A stretch of 64,000 nt of DNA, taken from the NCBI GenBank assembly GCA_029204225.1, contig CM055104.1, positions 48,678,451 through 48,742,450 on the forward strand, given 5' to 3'. Numbering within the stretch: the stretch's first letter is position 1; every line of letters starts with the position of its first letter. The position numbers were made by a program, and so were the translations under genes. This DNA is from Diphasiastrum complanatum. Taxonomy: Eukaryota; Streptophyta; Lycopodiopsida; Lycopodiales; Lycopodiaceae. This document shows, piece by piece, positions 10,826 through 21,742 of the stretch. The notes under the pieces are model-generated. The model did not search any database. It saw only the letters and a program-made list of their open reading frames with translations, and was not told the origin of the DNA.

Positions 10826-13099
10826 TTTGTCTTTTAGGATATGAATTCCAAGATAATAGACGAATTCTCCAAGATTTGTCATTTCAAATTCTTGAGATAG
10901 CATTTTCTTGACATCTTTTATTAGATTGATACTATTGTTGAACAATAGAGTATCATCCACATAAAGAGAGATGATTATAAAAGATTCTTGAATGGCCTTG
11001 AAATATACATTGCAATCTACTAAACTAGGTATAAATCCTTGTTGAATGAGGAATGAATTAATTCTTTGGGACCATGCTCTTAAATATTTTTTCAAGCCAT
11101 ATAATGTCCTATGGAGTTTGAAAACGTGATCCTCCTTGCCATTGATTATGTAAGCTTTTGGATGGATCACATAAATGTCCCCTTCAATGACTCCATTGAG
11201 AAATGTTGTTTGTACATCTAATTAATGTACCGCAAGGTCCGGCAACAGCAACAAATGAGAGTAATAATTTGATTGAGGAGTGCTTCACAACTGGGCTGAA
11301 GGTCTCAAAATAATCAATGCTAGGAATTTATAAAAATCCCCTTGCAACCAGTCGAGCCTTCCTTGTATCAATGCTCTCATCTACCTAGTACTTCATTTTA
11401 AAAATCCATTTGCAATCAATTATTTTTTTGTCTACAAGCAACTTAGTGACAGTCCATGTGTTATTCTTTATTAGAGAATTATATGATTTATCCATAGCTT
11501 CCTTCCAAAAGTCAGAATCAGCATGTTTGAGTGCTTCACTAACATTAACTGGTTTTTGAGAGAGATACTGAGCATACTCATCAATAAATCTGACAGGCAG
11601 AATCCGAGTTCTGGTAGACCTTCTTGGAAGTGCTTGTTGTTGTAAATTTTGACCCTAGATTGGTTGCTCTTGAATTACAACACCTTCTAAATCACTTTGG
11701 ATAGGCTGATTGCTTGAAGGAATCAAAATTGGATCTTGATAGCATTTTGAGCAAGAACATCTTGTGTAATTTTGTTCTTGCCCTTGAAGTCAATGAATTG
11801 ATCTTCAAGAAATGTGGCATCTCTACTAGTAAAAAAGTTGGAAGTAGTAGGGTCATACAACTTATACATACTGTTAGAAGAACAATAACCCATAAAATCG
11901 ATTTTATAGAATTGGAATCTAGTTTCTTTAAGAATTTGAGCATAAGAAGCACATCCAAAAACTTTTAAATATTTTGATAAACTTGGATGCATTGGATGTG
12001 TATTCACCTCTTTTGTCAATACTTAATGTTTTGATCTTTCTCCATGTTTGTAGCTCAACATACTCTTTGAAAATTTTGAAAAAATGAAAGGTTGAATTCA
12101 TATTTGTGCTTCATAAAATATGCAACAGTCCTTCTTGAGAAATCATTAAATGTAATAAAAAATTTAGCACCAAATAGAGATGGTATTTGTATTGGGCCAC
12201 ATATATTTGAATGAATAATATCTAAAAGATTGCTAGAAACTGATTTGATTTGAAAGGTGTTCTACTCTGCTTTTGTACTACACAGCTTTGGCAGATTAGA
12301 GGGTGGAAATTCCTATTTCAATGATTAAGAACTAAAGAATGCTTAGACATATAATAGATGTATGATTCAAGTGCCCAAGTTTATCATGCCAAATTAACTC
12401 TTTATTAATCAAGACTGAACTATTCAAAGCATGATTTGTCACTGAATAGCCCATGAGTAAGCCTATGTAGATATCTTTGTTTTATTCCAGGTGCAAGAAC
12501 TCTATTTGTATTATCAAGAATTTTGCAATGGTCTAATCCAAACTCTACTCTATGTCCTAAATCAATAATCTTACTGATTGAACAAGTTTGATGTAAAATT
12601 CGAAACATACAACACTTTTGAAATAAGTTTGGATTCACAATTCTAAAAATGTAGCCTAATAGTACCTTCACCTTCAATCATATGTGAACTATTGTCACCA
12701 AGGTGAACAAACTATTTAGTATTGTAGGTTGAATAATCTTGAAACCATTCTCGATGGCTTGTCATATGCTAGGTTGCTCCAAAATCGAGGAACCATTCTT
12801 CATCTTGATAAACATTTTGATGGTTCACCATAAATGCATTCTGCTCATCTTCATTTTTAGGACTTTCAGATGTTTCAGCCACTGCATTTGCTTGTTGATC
12901 AAGTTGCTTCTTTTATTGTTATCGAACTTCAAAATCCCGCAGTCTTGGATCTCATAATTAGTCCTTTTGTAGTACTTACAAAACATCTTATTACCTTTCT
13001 GAGCAGGTTGCTGATTTCAATTCTGAGTCGATTTATGTGCTTGATTATAAATTCATCAATTTTGACTACCTTCTTCTACTTGTGCTACTTCTACGAATC
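10826..13099 (-). mobile_element. Ty1/copia gag end, protease, integrase and RT relic
   Basis: Read from right to left, the minus strand gives: a degenerate zinc knuckle (CKYYKRTNYEIQDC, about 12960-13000); the protease site WFLDFGAT-stop-HMT (about 12770-12800); the pre-integrase part (ELIWHDKLGHLNHTS, about 12380); the integrase N-part (LLDIIHSNICGPIQIPSLFG and ITFNDFSRR, about 12140-12250); the post-integrase part (YLKVFGCASYAQ, about 11950); and RT (CKWIFKMKY, KARLVARGFL, ETFSPVVKHSSIKLLLS, about 11270-11450; HRTLYGLKK; ISLYVDDTLLF, about 10950). The integrase middle is deleted near 12030-12060. The left end is truncated at about 10826, where plus-strand LTR leader sequence starts, so RNase H is missing. 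The right end abuts the gypsy-type LTR at 13100. Confidence 0.85.
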
Positions 13100-13548
13100 T
13101 GTTATGTCCATGTCCTATATATTAATCCTGGACTTGAATATTCGGTACTCCAGTGTAAAAGTTTAATAGTTATGCCTCGCCATTTCGGGATAGGCCGAAA
13201 ATGTAATTAATAACCTTGTGAGGGCCCATATGCTCTAAATAGGACATACCGAGCTAGTGCATGGTGATTGACTGTTGTTAGTGCATGTAAAATATATCAA
13301 AAGCAATTGGTTGAGAATTGACATCCTATAAAAAAAATTTCTAGGCTTATGGAGTCTATATAATATGTAGAAACTCGCCCATCTCCACAACCTGGTTTCA
13401 ATTTCCAATTTTCAAAATCCTCTCCTTTTTTGTATTCAGGGAAAAGCTGTTTGGAGTTTGAGTCTCGACTTCCAGTTGGTTGGATAGTTTGGCTCCATAA
13501 TAGTCCTTTTGTTGCATGCAACATGATCTTCACTTGGCGATTCTTACA
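13100..13548 (+). repeat. 5' LTR of a gypsy element, related to the LTR at 4411-4908
   Basis: It starts TGTTATGTCCATG and ends ...GATTCTTACA, 449 bp. A tRNA-Met primer-binding site (TGGTATCAGAGC) lies at 13550-13561, so it is a plus-strand 5' LTR. It shares its start, the block CGGTACTCCAGT and the block CCTTGTGAGG with the minus-strand LTR at 4411-4908. The internal region behind it is only about 250 bases of T-rich leader, with no gag or pol, so the rest of the element is deleted. Confidence 0.72.
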
Positions 13549-13561
13549 ATGGTATCAGAGC

Positions 13562-13811
13562 TTTGGCTTTGCATCGATCAGAAGGTGGAGTTGTTTTTTT
13601 GTTTTTTTTTAGGTTTTTGGTAATACATCTCTGTTTTTTTTTCCTTGGTAGTGGAATTGACCTCCAATTAAGTGGATTTTTTACGGTGGGGTAGGATCGC
13701 AACAGCATGCGCAGGCTAGCAACCCTCAGATGTTGCCTTTAGTGTTATGGAGTTTCTCCATAGGTAGAGATAGAAATCGTTCTATTTTGTACAATTTTTT
13801 GTCAATAATTT
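13562..13811 (+). other. Retrotransposon leader remnant, no gene
   Basis: T-rich sequence after the primer-binding site of the 13100 LTR. No coding frame with recognisable motifs is present. It probably represents the untranslated leader of the truncated gypsy element and ends where the minus-strand copia LTR begins. Confidence 0.4.
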
Positions 13812-13908
13812 GATGAGCACTATCAATCAATTACCATAAGCAATCACCAAGAGAAAGAGGAAGAACACACCATCACAATATTACACTAATTGAAAGAGAG
13901 TACAATGA

Positions 13909-13967
<59 letters not shown>

Positions 13968-14085
13968 AGAGAGAGAGAGAGAGAACTAGTAGTTGACTAT
14001 AGACTAGCCTACAGCTACTTATAGTTGGTAACAGTTGTCAATAGTAAATCATAAATAGTAACAAGTTTATCATTGGTTTCTAATA
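13812..14085 (-). repeat. Copia 3' LTR (minus strand) containing an AT/AG microsatellite
   Basis: On the minus strand a polypurine tract (ATTGAGGGAGAG) directly follows the end of a copia RNase H frame and precedes TATTAGAAACC at 14085, read as an LTR start whose TG has mutated. The repeat ends ...GTGCTCATCA at 13812. Inside are an (AT)n run at 13913-13964 and an (AG)n run at about 13966-13984. No second copy of this LTR is seen in the window. Confidence 0.55.
13913..13984. repeat. Microsatellite (AT)n followed by (AG)n
   Basis: An uninterrupted AT dinucleotide run of about 52 bases is followed by about 19 bases of AG repeat. It lies inside the copia LTR at 13812-14085 and is likely to vary in length. 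Confidence 0.9.
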
Positions 14086-14255
14086 CTCTCCCTCAATGAT
14101 AAAATTACATTCTTCTATTCCTAATAAAGTACGAAACTTTTTAAATTTACATCTACCTAATGACTTAAAAAGAAAATCTATCATTTGATTATCAAATTTA
14201 CAAGAAACAATATCAATGGCTCCATCAAGTATTTTCTCTCGAACAAAGTCATGAT
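14086..14255 (-). pseudogene. Copia RNase H C-terminus, left half (split by insertion)
   Basis: Minus-strand translation gives HDFVREKILDGAIDIVSCKF, then KFRTLLGIEECNFI, the usual C-terminal end of copia RNase H, ending at the polypurine tract. The frame is interrupted at 14255/14256 by the copia unit with inverted LTRs. It resumes at 18526 on the other side, where HMEVEFH supplies the preceding residues (family pattern K-H-I-E-V-x-x-H-x-V-R-E-K). Confidence 0.75.
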
Positions 14256-14903
14256 TGTGAAAGATTCAACTAGTTTAATCATTTTGTTAATATTTTCATA
14301 TTTGGCATATTGAGGCCAAAACTTGTTTTAGACTTAGAGAATAACTTTTCAAAGTTCATTAGTCTAAATTTCATTTGAATAAACACTTTTTGAAAGTGTG
14401 GGAAAGTTTGGAGGCGAGTTTTAGGATATTAAAATTTGAATAGTTGGGTACATTGAATCTAGACCCAAAAATAGTAGCATTAGCATTTTGGAGGGAAAAC
14501 CAAGTGGCCAAATAGGGTTTGGACCTGTTATAAAAGGATGTGACTCGTGGAGAGAGTGATCTTCTCTCTTCTCTATCTCATTTCATGCTTATACATGGTT
14601 CTCTTGTTTTCTACTATCCATTGTGCACTATATTCATGATTGCATGCAATTTTATGTGTAGAATGATCCATAATTGCTATTTTTGATTTCACACGTGTGA
14701 ATGACAGTATCTTGCTGGTTTTGTACGAAAAGCTATAGTACTTTATCATATCATTCAAGTTTGATCAAGTTCTATTAGTGTTTGCATCTCATTTTGTGTG
14801 TAAATGTTGATTTTTTTACATTGGTGAGATTGGTAGTGTATTTCTTTTTTAAACCAAAGATCTTTCAAGTTGATTGGATCTTAAGGAACTGAAAACTTTC
14901 ACA
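14256..14903 (+). repeat. Left LTR of the inverted-LTR copia unit
   Basis: 648 bp from TGTGAAAGATT to ...TTTCACA. A TATA motif (TATAAAA) lies at 14529-14535 and would start transcription rightward into gag. The tRNA-Met primer-binding site TGGTATCAGAGC follows immediately at 14904-14915. The LTR resembles in style the LTRs at 31-36 kb (TGTGAAAAA...TTTTTCACA), suggesting related copia families. Confidence 0.85.
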
Positions 14904-15505
14904 TGGTATCAGAGCTTGTGTTTCAGGTTATGAAGGAGGAAATCAGATCTATTAATGATTTGGTGAAGATATCAAGTCTAGAGCATGCTAGAGAGGATTC
15001 TAATCCAAAATCGAGTTTGTTTTCTTTTGTAGATTGGATCTTTTGTAAATCAAAATCATATATAGGTCTATAAACTTGATCAATTCCAATTTTTGATTTC
15101 ACATACTGGATTTGGCCAATTTTTGGATCATTGGATCAGCCTAAGTGGTGGCTAATATATTGCATATCAAATTTTTAGCATTTGCATGTAGATTTGAAAT
15201 AGTCAATTTTTTGTGATTTTGTTAAAACCCTAATTTTGATTGGATGTCTAGATAGTGAGGTTGCTGGACTTCATTTGAGTGTGTTTCAATCTTAGGAAGT
15301 GGAAAAAGTCATTAGATTAAGGATAGATCATAGGTTGATCAAGATTCCATGATTCTATGTGTTGATTTGCTTGGTATAAGTGCTAGAAGAGAATTTGTGA
15401 GATGGTTTTAAATCTTGGTGCTTTCTTTGGAAATCATTTGTTGTTATTCAAAGGAGTGCTTTGTGCATTGAAACAGGTTGAAAAAGAAGATCAGTTCATT
15501 GCTAC

Positions 15506-16236
15506 ATGGCAATCTCAATTAAAGTCATGTTGGAAGCCAATGATAGGCTTACCTCAAGTAGCTATTCATTGTGGAAAGTGAGGATGGAGTCACTTCTTGA
15601 GATGAATGATGTTTTGGATATTGTTGTAAGTTTGGAGGAGAGACCAGCAACACAACAAGATCAAGTGAGGTATGACATGTAAAGATGAATGTTACCAATG
15701 AGCTTCTCAAAAAAGCTGGTAAGTGCACATCATCTTTGAAAACTTGGAATTCATTGAAGAAGCTTTATGAATCCAAGTCTACTTCTAGAGTGTTGACTCT
15801 AAAAAGGCAAATCTTTTCTTGTTTGCAAAAGAATGAAGAAAGTCCAAGTACTTTTGTTTTGAGGATGAAAGCATTGAATGATGAGTTGGCTTGCATTGAT
15901 GAAAGCATTAAGGAAAGAGAGCTTATTCAAGTAATTCTTAATGGCTTGTTGGATGCTCATGCTAACATTGTTCAAAGTATTGTTATTCAAAAGACTTTGC
16001 CAAGTTTGATGGATCTTCAAGAGATCTTGATCAATGAGAAGTGGTCTAAAGGACAAGATCAAGTGGATGCTTTTACAAGTGGCAAAAAGAAGGATAGATC
16101 AAAGCTCAAGTGCTTCTATTGTGGCATCAAAAGACACTTTGCAATTGATTGCTACAAGAAGAAGAGAGATCAAGGAGACAAGCAAGATAATCTTACTCTT
16201 GATCAGGATGGTTTGGATGTTCAAGATGCAAAATGA
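15506..16236 (+). pseudogene. Copia gag with CCHC zinc knuckle
   Basis: The ATG at 15506 starts MAISIKVMLEANDRLTSSSY, a typical copia gag start in which the substrate-like segment precedes SLWKVRMESLL. This frame stops at 15680. The remainder runs in another frame (15685-16236) with the UBN2-like gag core (KTWNSLKKLYESKS, LNDELACIDESIKERELIQV) and the knuckle CFYCGIKRHFAIDC at the end. The gag packages element RNA into particles. One frameshift plus stop disables this copy. The leader between the primer-binding site and gag is about 590 bases. Confidence 0.8.
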
Positions 16237-17489
16237 TGATACTTTTGTGATATCTTCATGTATGCTTGTTAATGATGGAGATCTAAATCCATGGTGGATT
16301 GATAGTGGAGCAAGTTCACACATGACTTTTCACAAAGAGTACTGTGATCTACACGACCAATGATGGTGAGTGTGCAATCAAAGGGATTGGCACAATTACT
16401 ATTTCTCTCTCTACAAATAGGAATGTTCATTTGGAGGATGTATTGTTTATTCCATCTATTACCAAGAATTTGCTTAGTGTGAGTCAAATGCTAAGTAAAG
16501 GCCTCAAGGTGGAGTCTGATGGAGATGCTTGTTTGATCAAAAGGAAGGATGTCTTGGTTGGAAAAGGTAAAAGGCAAGGGAAGTTGTTCAAACTAGATGC
16601 TTGTGCTATTGCTAACCAAGTTGGATGTGTTGCAAGGGAGCAAATACCTATTCAAGAGGTTTGGCATAAAAGGATGGGACACCTCAACTTCAAGTCATTG
16701 GAAGTAATGGCTAGGAAGAAGATTGTGATAGGTCTTCCAAGTTCCTTAAGTGACATCAAACATGTTTGTGAGTATTGTGCTTTGTCTAAGTCACATAGAC
16801 TACCTTATATTAGATTTATATCTAAATCTACAAAGCCTTTTCAACTTGTACATTCGGATATTCATGGATTTACTACAATTAGCAATAATGGAGCTAAAAT
16901 GTATGTAACATTCATTGATGATTTTAGTAGATTTTGTTGGATCTATCTACTAAAGAACAAGGATGAAGTGTATGTCTTTATCAAGTTCAAAAAAACAAGG
17001 GAAAACCAATTTTTCACAAAGATCACTTGCTTAAGGAGTGACAATGGTGGTGAATACATATCTACCAAGTTCAAGGTTTTTTGTGATGAGCATGGGATCA
17101 AGAGGGAGTATACAACATCAAGGACCCCACGACAAAATGGAGTGGCTGAAAGGAATAATAGGACTTTATGTGAAATTGCTAAAGCTATGAGGTTAAGTGC
17201 TAATTTTGACAAACCATTTTGGGATCAAGCTTTGTTGTGTAGTCGAGTGCTATTTTGGATGGAAGGACACCTCTTGAGATGCTATTCAAGAGGAGGTCGA
17301 GTGTCAACTTTCTAAGAACTTTTGGATGCACATGCTATGTCAACATTACTCTTGATGATAGGACCAAGGAGGATTCATCTTCAAGAAGAGGTATTTTTGT
17401 TGGATATAGTGAGGTGAATAAAGCCTACAAGATTTACATCCCTTCTACTAACAAAGTGATTGTTGGTAGAGATGTCATTGACTCTCGAC
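16237..17489 (+). pseudogene. Copia protease and integrase, truncated before RT
   Basis: The protease site is WWIDSGASSHMTFHKEYC (about 16290-16350). The next frame (16344-17315) carries the pre-integrase domain EVWHKRMGHLNFKSLE and the integrase core: HSDIHGFTTIS, FIDDFSRFCWIYLL, LRSDNGGEY and QNGVAERNNR, so all three acidic catalytic positions are present. A frameshift near 17245 leads to the post-integrase part (LRTFGCTCYVN, GIFVGYSEVNKAYKIY). Homology to pol stops at about 17489, where the inverted leader copy begins. RT and RNase H are entirely missing, so the unit could not replicate by itself. Confidence 0.85.
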
Positions 17490-18525
17490 ACTTCCTAAAA
17501 TTGAAATACACTCAAATGAAATTCAATAACCTCACAATCTAGAGATCCAATCAAACTTAGGGTTTTGACAAAATCACAAAAAATTGATTATTTCAAATTC
17601 TACATGCAATTGCCTAAAATTTGATATGCAATCTTGTAGTCTCAAATGAGACCTATCTAATGCATCCAAAATTGGCATTAATAATTGTGGTGTGAAATCG
17701 AAATTCAACAAGTTCTATAACTTGAAATGAGTTTTGATCTACAAAAGATGCATTCTACATATGTAAGAAACTCGATTTTTGGATAGAAATCTAAATCTAG
17801 CATGCTTTAGCATTGATATCTTCACCAAATCATTGATAGATGTACTTGATCCTTTCACAACTTGCAACACAAGCTCTGATATCATGTGAAGAATTTGAGA
17901 TCAATTAAGATCCAATTCCATAGAATGATCTTGGATTGATTATAGATCAAATCTACCAATCTTGCCAATGTGAAAAAATCAACATCTACTTAATGAAAGA
18001 GATGCAAACTTACTAAGAACTTGATCAAACATCAAACATAAGATATGATGAAGTTTTTGTCCCTACAAAAACTATACCCTACTGTATTTCACACGTGTGG
18101 ATCCGAAAAAAACATAAAATAAGCATTCTACACATAAAATTGCAAGATAATACCAATATAGTGCACCAATGAATAGTAGAACCCAAAGAGAACCATGTAT
18201 AAGCATGAATGAGATAAGATAGAGAGAATGTCTTCTCTTCCCATGAGTTACATCCTTTTATAACAGGTCCAAACCTAACTTTGAACTTTGGTTTCCCTCC
18301 ATAATGAAAAATCTAGCAATAATGAGGACTAGATTCTAATTCAAACTTGAATCTCTAAAACTTGAGTTCTATAGCTTCCCACACTTTCCAAAAGTGTTTA
18401 TTCAAATGCTTTTAAACTAATATAACTTTGAAAAGTCAAACTCTAAGTCTAATATAAAAAATTGACCTCAATTGCCAAATATACAAATATGACCAACATA
18501 ATAAAACTAATTGAAATCTTTCACA
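17489..18525 (-). repeat. Inverted copy of the 5' LTR plus leader
   Basis: Read on the minus strand, this 1.04-kb segment matches 14256 to about 15304 in order: LTR, primer-binding site (17873-17884, one base off the consensus), then leader. At the junction the leader word CACTTCCTAA meets integrase sequence, with a few bases of possible microhomology (CACTT). A TATA motif on the minus strand lies at 18257-18263. The two arms differ by scattered substitutions and small indels, so the event is not recent, or the arms come from two different copies. Confidence 0.82.
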
Positions 18526-18720
18526 ATTATTATATGAAATTCTACTTCCATATGGATATGAATAAACTTGAAATCATATTCTATTGAAGTTTTTAATTGA
18601 TTATGATTCAATAATAAAAATGTTTGAATTTATGGAATGTAAATTTCTTAAGCCCAAATGATTACCTCTATTTGATATTTGATTATTGAAATAAAATGTT
18701 TGTCACTCAGAATAAGATAT
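18526..18720 (-). pseudogene. Copia RNase H, right half of the split host element
   Basis: Minus-strand translation gives weak but ordered copia RNase H similarity (GLRNLHSINSNIFIIESQS, then HIHMEVEFH). It joins in frame order to HDFVREK on the left side of the 14256-18525 insertion. The fragment fades out near 18720, just before the next LTR (18755). Confidence 0.55.
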
Positions 18721-18754
18721 TTTATGATCAGGAAAAAATTTTGGTTTGTAACAG

Positions 18755-19655
18755 TGTTGGACGCTTATTATTAATTTTTTTTTATGATCTTTAATGTCTT
18801 ATACATCGTCTCCCGAGGAACTTGTATGGAATTTTTTTAAAAGGAAGAGATGAAGTGATCAAAATGAGACTTTCAAAGGATCAACCGGTTGCATAGCTTC
18901 TTCTTTTTTTAAATCTAGAATATGTGCAGAGGTTGAACTATCCATGTGAAATAGAAAAACTCTCTAGGGACTGTTGCGAATAATCTAGAGTTAGAGGAGG
19001 TTTGGAAATTGAACTGTAAGTTATTCATGTCTATGAATAGAGTAATAAAGATTAAATTTAAGTTTAACTTATTGGTATTAATAAATACCATTTTGTTATG
19101 GATTGGATCAAGTTCGAATAAAGCTCTAATCTTAATCTTGTAGCCAAGGATGTTTGTATCAGTCGACCTAATCTTGGTAGAAATACTAAGGATCTGGTGT
19201 AGGTTGATTGAGTGAAGAAATTTTTTTATTAAAAGTCTCATAATTGAAAAATCTATGTATGTGAAATTATTCACGTCTAAAAATTTCCAAATATGTTATT
19301 TATTCATGAGGAATAGAGTTCTTTGGTAGTTGAGTTGCAAGATTCTTTGTGAGCTATGTGAATAACATATGTGGATTTTGAAAGAATCTGCCAGATAATA
19401 ATATGTGTTTATGTACTAGGTTATAGTGAGATTACTCTCATATGTGCACGATTAATCTTGTATAATCTACTATGTATTCCTGGTTACTGAATTTATTTGG
19501 TGCACTTAAATCAGTGAACATAAATATGTGACCAAGTATTGTTTAGAACAAATACTTGCAAAGTTAATTTTTATGGAGATTTATTTGTTAACTTAGGAAT
19601 GATTTAGGTAAGGTTCTAAATGTGGTGTTGCTCTAGGGTAAATGAATTCGGCACA
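18755..19655 (+). repeat. 5' LTR of a copia deletion derivative
   Basis: The segment starts TGTTGGACGC and ends ...TTCGGCACA at 19655. A tRNA-Met-like primer-binding site with one inserted base (TGGTATCAGAAGCC) lies at 19656-19668. Length would be about 901 bp. The right end is well supported by the primer site and the gag behind it. The left end rests only on the TGTTGG start, which is common for copia LTRs. Confidence 0.55.
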
Positions 19656-19848
19656 TGGTATCAGAAGCCTATAAGGCATTGAAGCTTCCACTCATTAGAA
19701 CCTACACAATAGCAGAGTTTATTTCTTTCAGACATGATTCTACCAAACTGGTAGAATAATAGCTTTCTTGTTTTGATAATATAAATAGACTCCATTTTTC
19801 ATTCGTAAGTCATTAACAGATTAGATCATCAGTAGACAAAGGTTCTAT

Positions 19849-20940
19849 ATGGATTCTCAAGGTAAAGCCGGTCTCATCATATACAAGCTTGATGGATCCA
19901 ACTACCACTTGTGAAAATTTAAGATGACAACAATGCTAATGGCTGAGGAGTTCTGGGATGTTGTCTCAAATATCAAGGTCAAGCTCAAAGCAGACGACAT
20001 AGTCATCTCCAAGGGCGGTAAAGCTTTTGCATTGATCATTCTTAACATATTAGATACACAAATCGGCTATGTATTAAAGCTCATATATAGAAAGAAGTCT
20101 AGGATATCTTGAGCACCTTATACAATGTGAGAGACATAACCTCGAAGTTGCACCTCAGGATTAAAATTTTATCCCTCAAAATGGCAAACGGTGATTCACT
20201 ACAAAATCACATTAATCAGTTCAAGAATCTCTTGCAACATGTGGCCACTTTCAGATTAGTCGTAAACTATCAAGAATCATTGTAAGAGCAAAGGTTGATT
20301 TATATCACCAAATAATTCTTTGATGCACTCATCAGATACAATCTAATAAACTGCAAATTGGATCACTCATCAATGGATCCAAGCCTAAATTTATCAAGGG
20401 GCCAATGTCCTCCAAGAAAGCAAGAGAAAGAGCAAATGAGAGATTACCCATACCAATCTATTCTAGGTATTCTCATGTATGCAATGGTCTGTACCAAACC
20501 TAATATCACTTTTGCAATAAGCTCCCTAAACCAATACATGGCTAATCCAAGCATTATCCATTGGAAGACTCTAATCAGATTCAAGAGATATATTTGAGAT
20601 ACGGAAGGACCAATGCATCTGCTATGGGAGAATCGACAACGACAATGACAAACTCCACATACTCAGTGGATATACAGATGCGAGCTGGGTGGGAGATGTA
20701 GACACTCGTAAATCCACATCTAGATTTACATTCCTCCTCAACAATGGTCCTATCGCTTGGAACAGTCGCAAGCAAACCTCTATTGCTCTCTCATCCATAG
20801 AGTTAGAGTATATCGTTGTCTCTCAAGCTACCAAAGAAGCAGTGTGGTAATACATCAGGTTAGTACACTATATTACTCAAGCAAAAATTAACAAGCTGAA
20901 TCTTCCAATAAGATTTTGTGCAATAAGTTAAAATAGTAAG
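19849..20940 (+). pseudogene. Copia deletion derivative: gag joined to RNase H
   Basis: The ATG at 19849 starts MDSQGKAGLIIYKLDGSNYH and continues, after a stop, as KFKMTTMLMAEEFWDVVSNI, a copia gag N-terminus. The gag runs to about 20340 with stops (LQNHINQFKNLLQHV). At about 20350 it switches to the RT/RNase H connection (YPYQSILGILMYAMVCTKPN) and then RNase H (GYTDASWVGDVDTRKSTS, TSIALSSIELEYIVVSQATK). Protease, integrase and RT are absent, so roughly 3 kb has been deleted. No 3' LTR was identified. Confidence 0.75.
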
Positions 20941-21101
20941 CTCAACTATGATTGTAGTTTACAGTTATGTATTGTTTCAGTTTAGTAGGCTTTAGTTAAA
21001 AAGCCAACCCGGGGGCTTGTCTCGGGCCAATAACGGGAGTTTACTTGTATATAGGCTAAAATGCCACGTAGAGGCCAATAGTGAATTTCATGCATTTATT
21101 A

Positions 21102-21649
21102 GGTCTGACTACTCTCTGAAGGATTGTAGGAGTGATACAGCCGGCAGTGACCAGCGATCACATCTGAATTCCTGACAAACTGATCATGTTCGCGAATCTT
21201 TTCGCTTTGTGCTTCGCTTCATGATCACTTAGCTAGAAGGGTATATCATCATAGAGCTCACCTAGGTTTCGTTTAGGTTTCGTTTCGTCCTGTTTCGTCT
21301 CGTCTCGTCTCGTCTCGTCTCGTTACTGAGCTTGATTGATCTTGTCGCAAATTATTTCGCTTCGTTTCGTTTCGTTTCGTGATTTTTTGTGCTTCCAGCA
21401 TGAATCAATGTTAGAGCAAGTTTCGCTTCGCTTCGTTTCGTTTCGCTTCGTTTCGTTTCATTTCGTTTTCGTTTAGAATTCATCTCGTTTCGTTTGGTTG
21501 TGTTATAGAGCCCGATTGATCCAACTCGAACAGAAATAATTCGAGTGTCGCAAAAAGTTTCGCGAATCATTCGTGATTTAATTCTACCATTTTGTCACCA
21601 GAGTCTTGGCTAGAATTTTGCATTTTTCGAGTGCATTTATGCATCATCA
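21102..21649 (+). repeat. Partial 5' LTR with TTTCG/TCTCG pentamer arrays
   Basis: Matches 26597-27090 of the 3' LTR from TCTGACTACTCTC to the terminal CATCA. It contains pentamer runs (CGTCT repeated near 21295-21320; TTTCG repeated near 21360-21380 and 21420-21475). These are longer here than in the 3' LTR, showing slippage after insertion. The primer-binding site TGGTATCAGAGCC follows one base later. Confidence 0.8.
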
Positions 21650-21742
21650 GTGGTATCAGAGCCCACCTTGTCAAAGTCTGACATAGTCAAAAGGCTATCA
21701 AATCCAAAGGGGCTAAGCATTCAAACAATCAACCATCAACAA

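Larger units (their letters stand above)
14256..18525 (+). mobile_element. Copia unit with inverted terminal LTRs inserted into another copia
   Basis: Both outer ends begin TGTGAAAGATT reading inward. The left LTR (14256-14903) is in plus orientation and the right LTR (17885-18525) is in minus orientation. Each has a tRNA-Met primer-binding site on its inner side (14904-14915 plus; 17873-17884 minus) and its own leader. Between them lie plus-strand gag, protease and integrase; RT and RNase H are absent. The flanks ATGAT (14251-14255) and ATTAT (18526-18530) look like a 5-bp target duplication with one change. The split host copia RNase H reads through when the unit is removed. Normal elements have direct LTRs, so this arrangement is unusual. 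Confidence 0.8.

Noticed and set aside
20941-21101. Missing first half of the 5' LTR of the 21-27 kb copia
   Set aside because: The sequence does not match 25983-26596 of the 3' LTR.
21352-21570. Minus-strand Lys/Arg/Glu/Ser-repeat frame
   Set aside because: It is the translation of TTTCG pentamer repeats inside an LTR.
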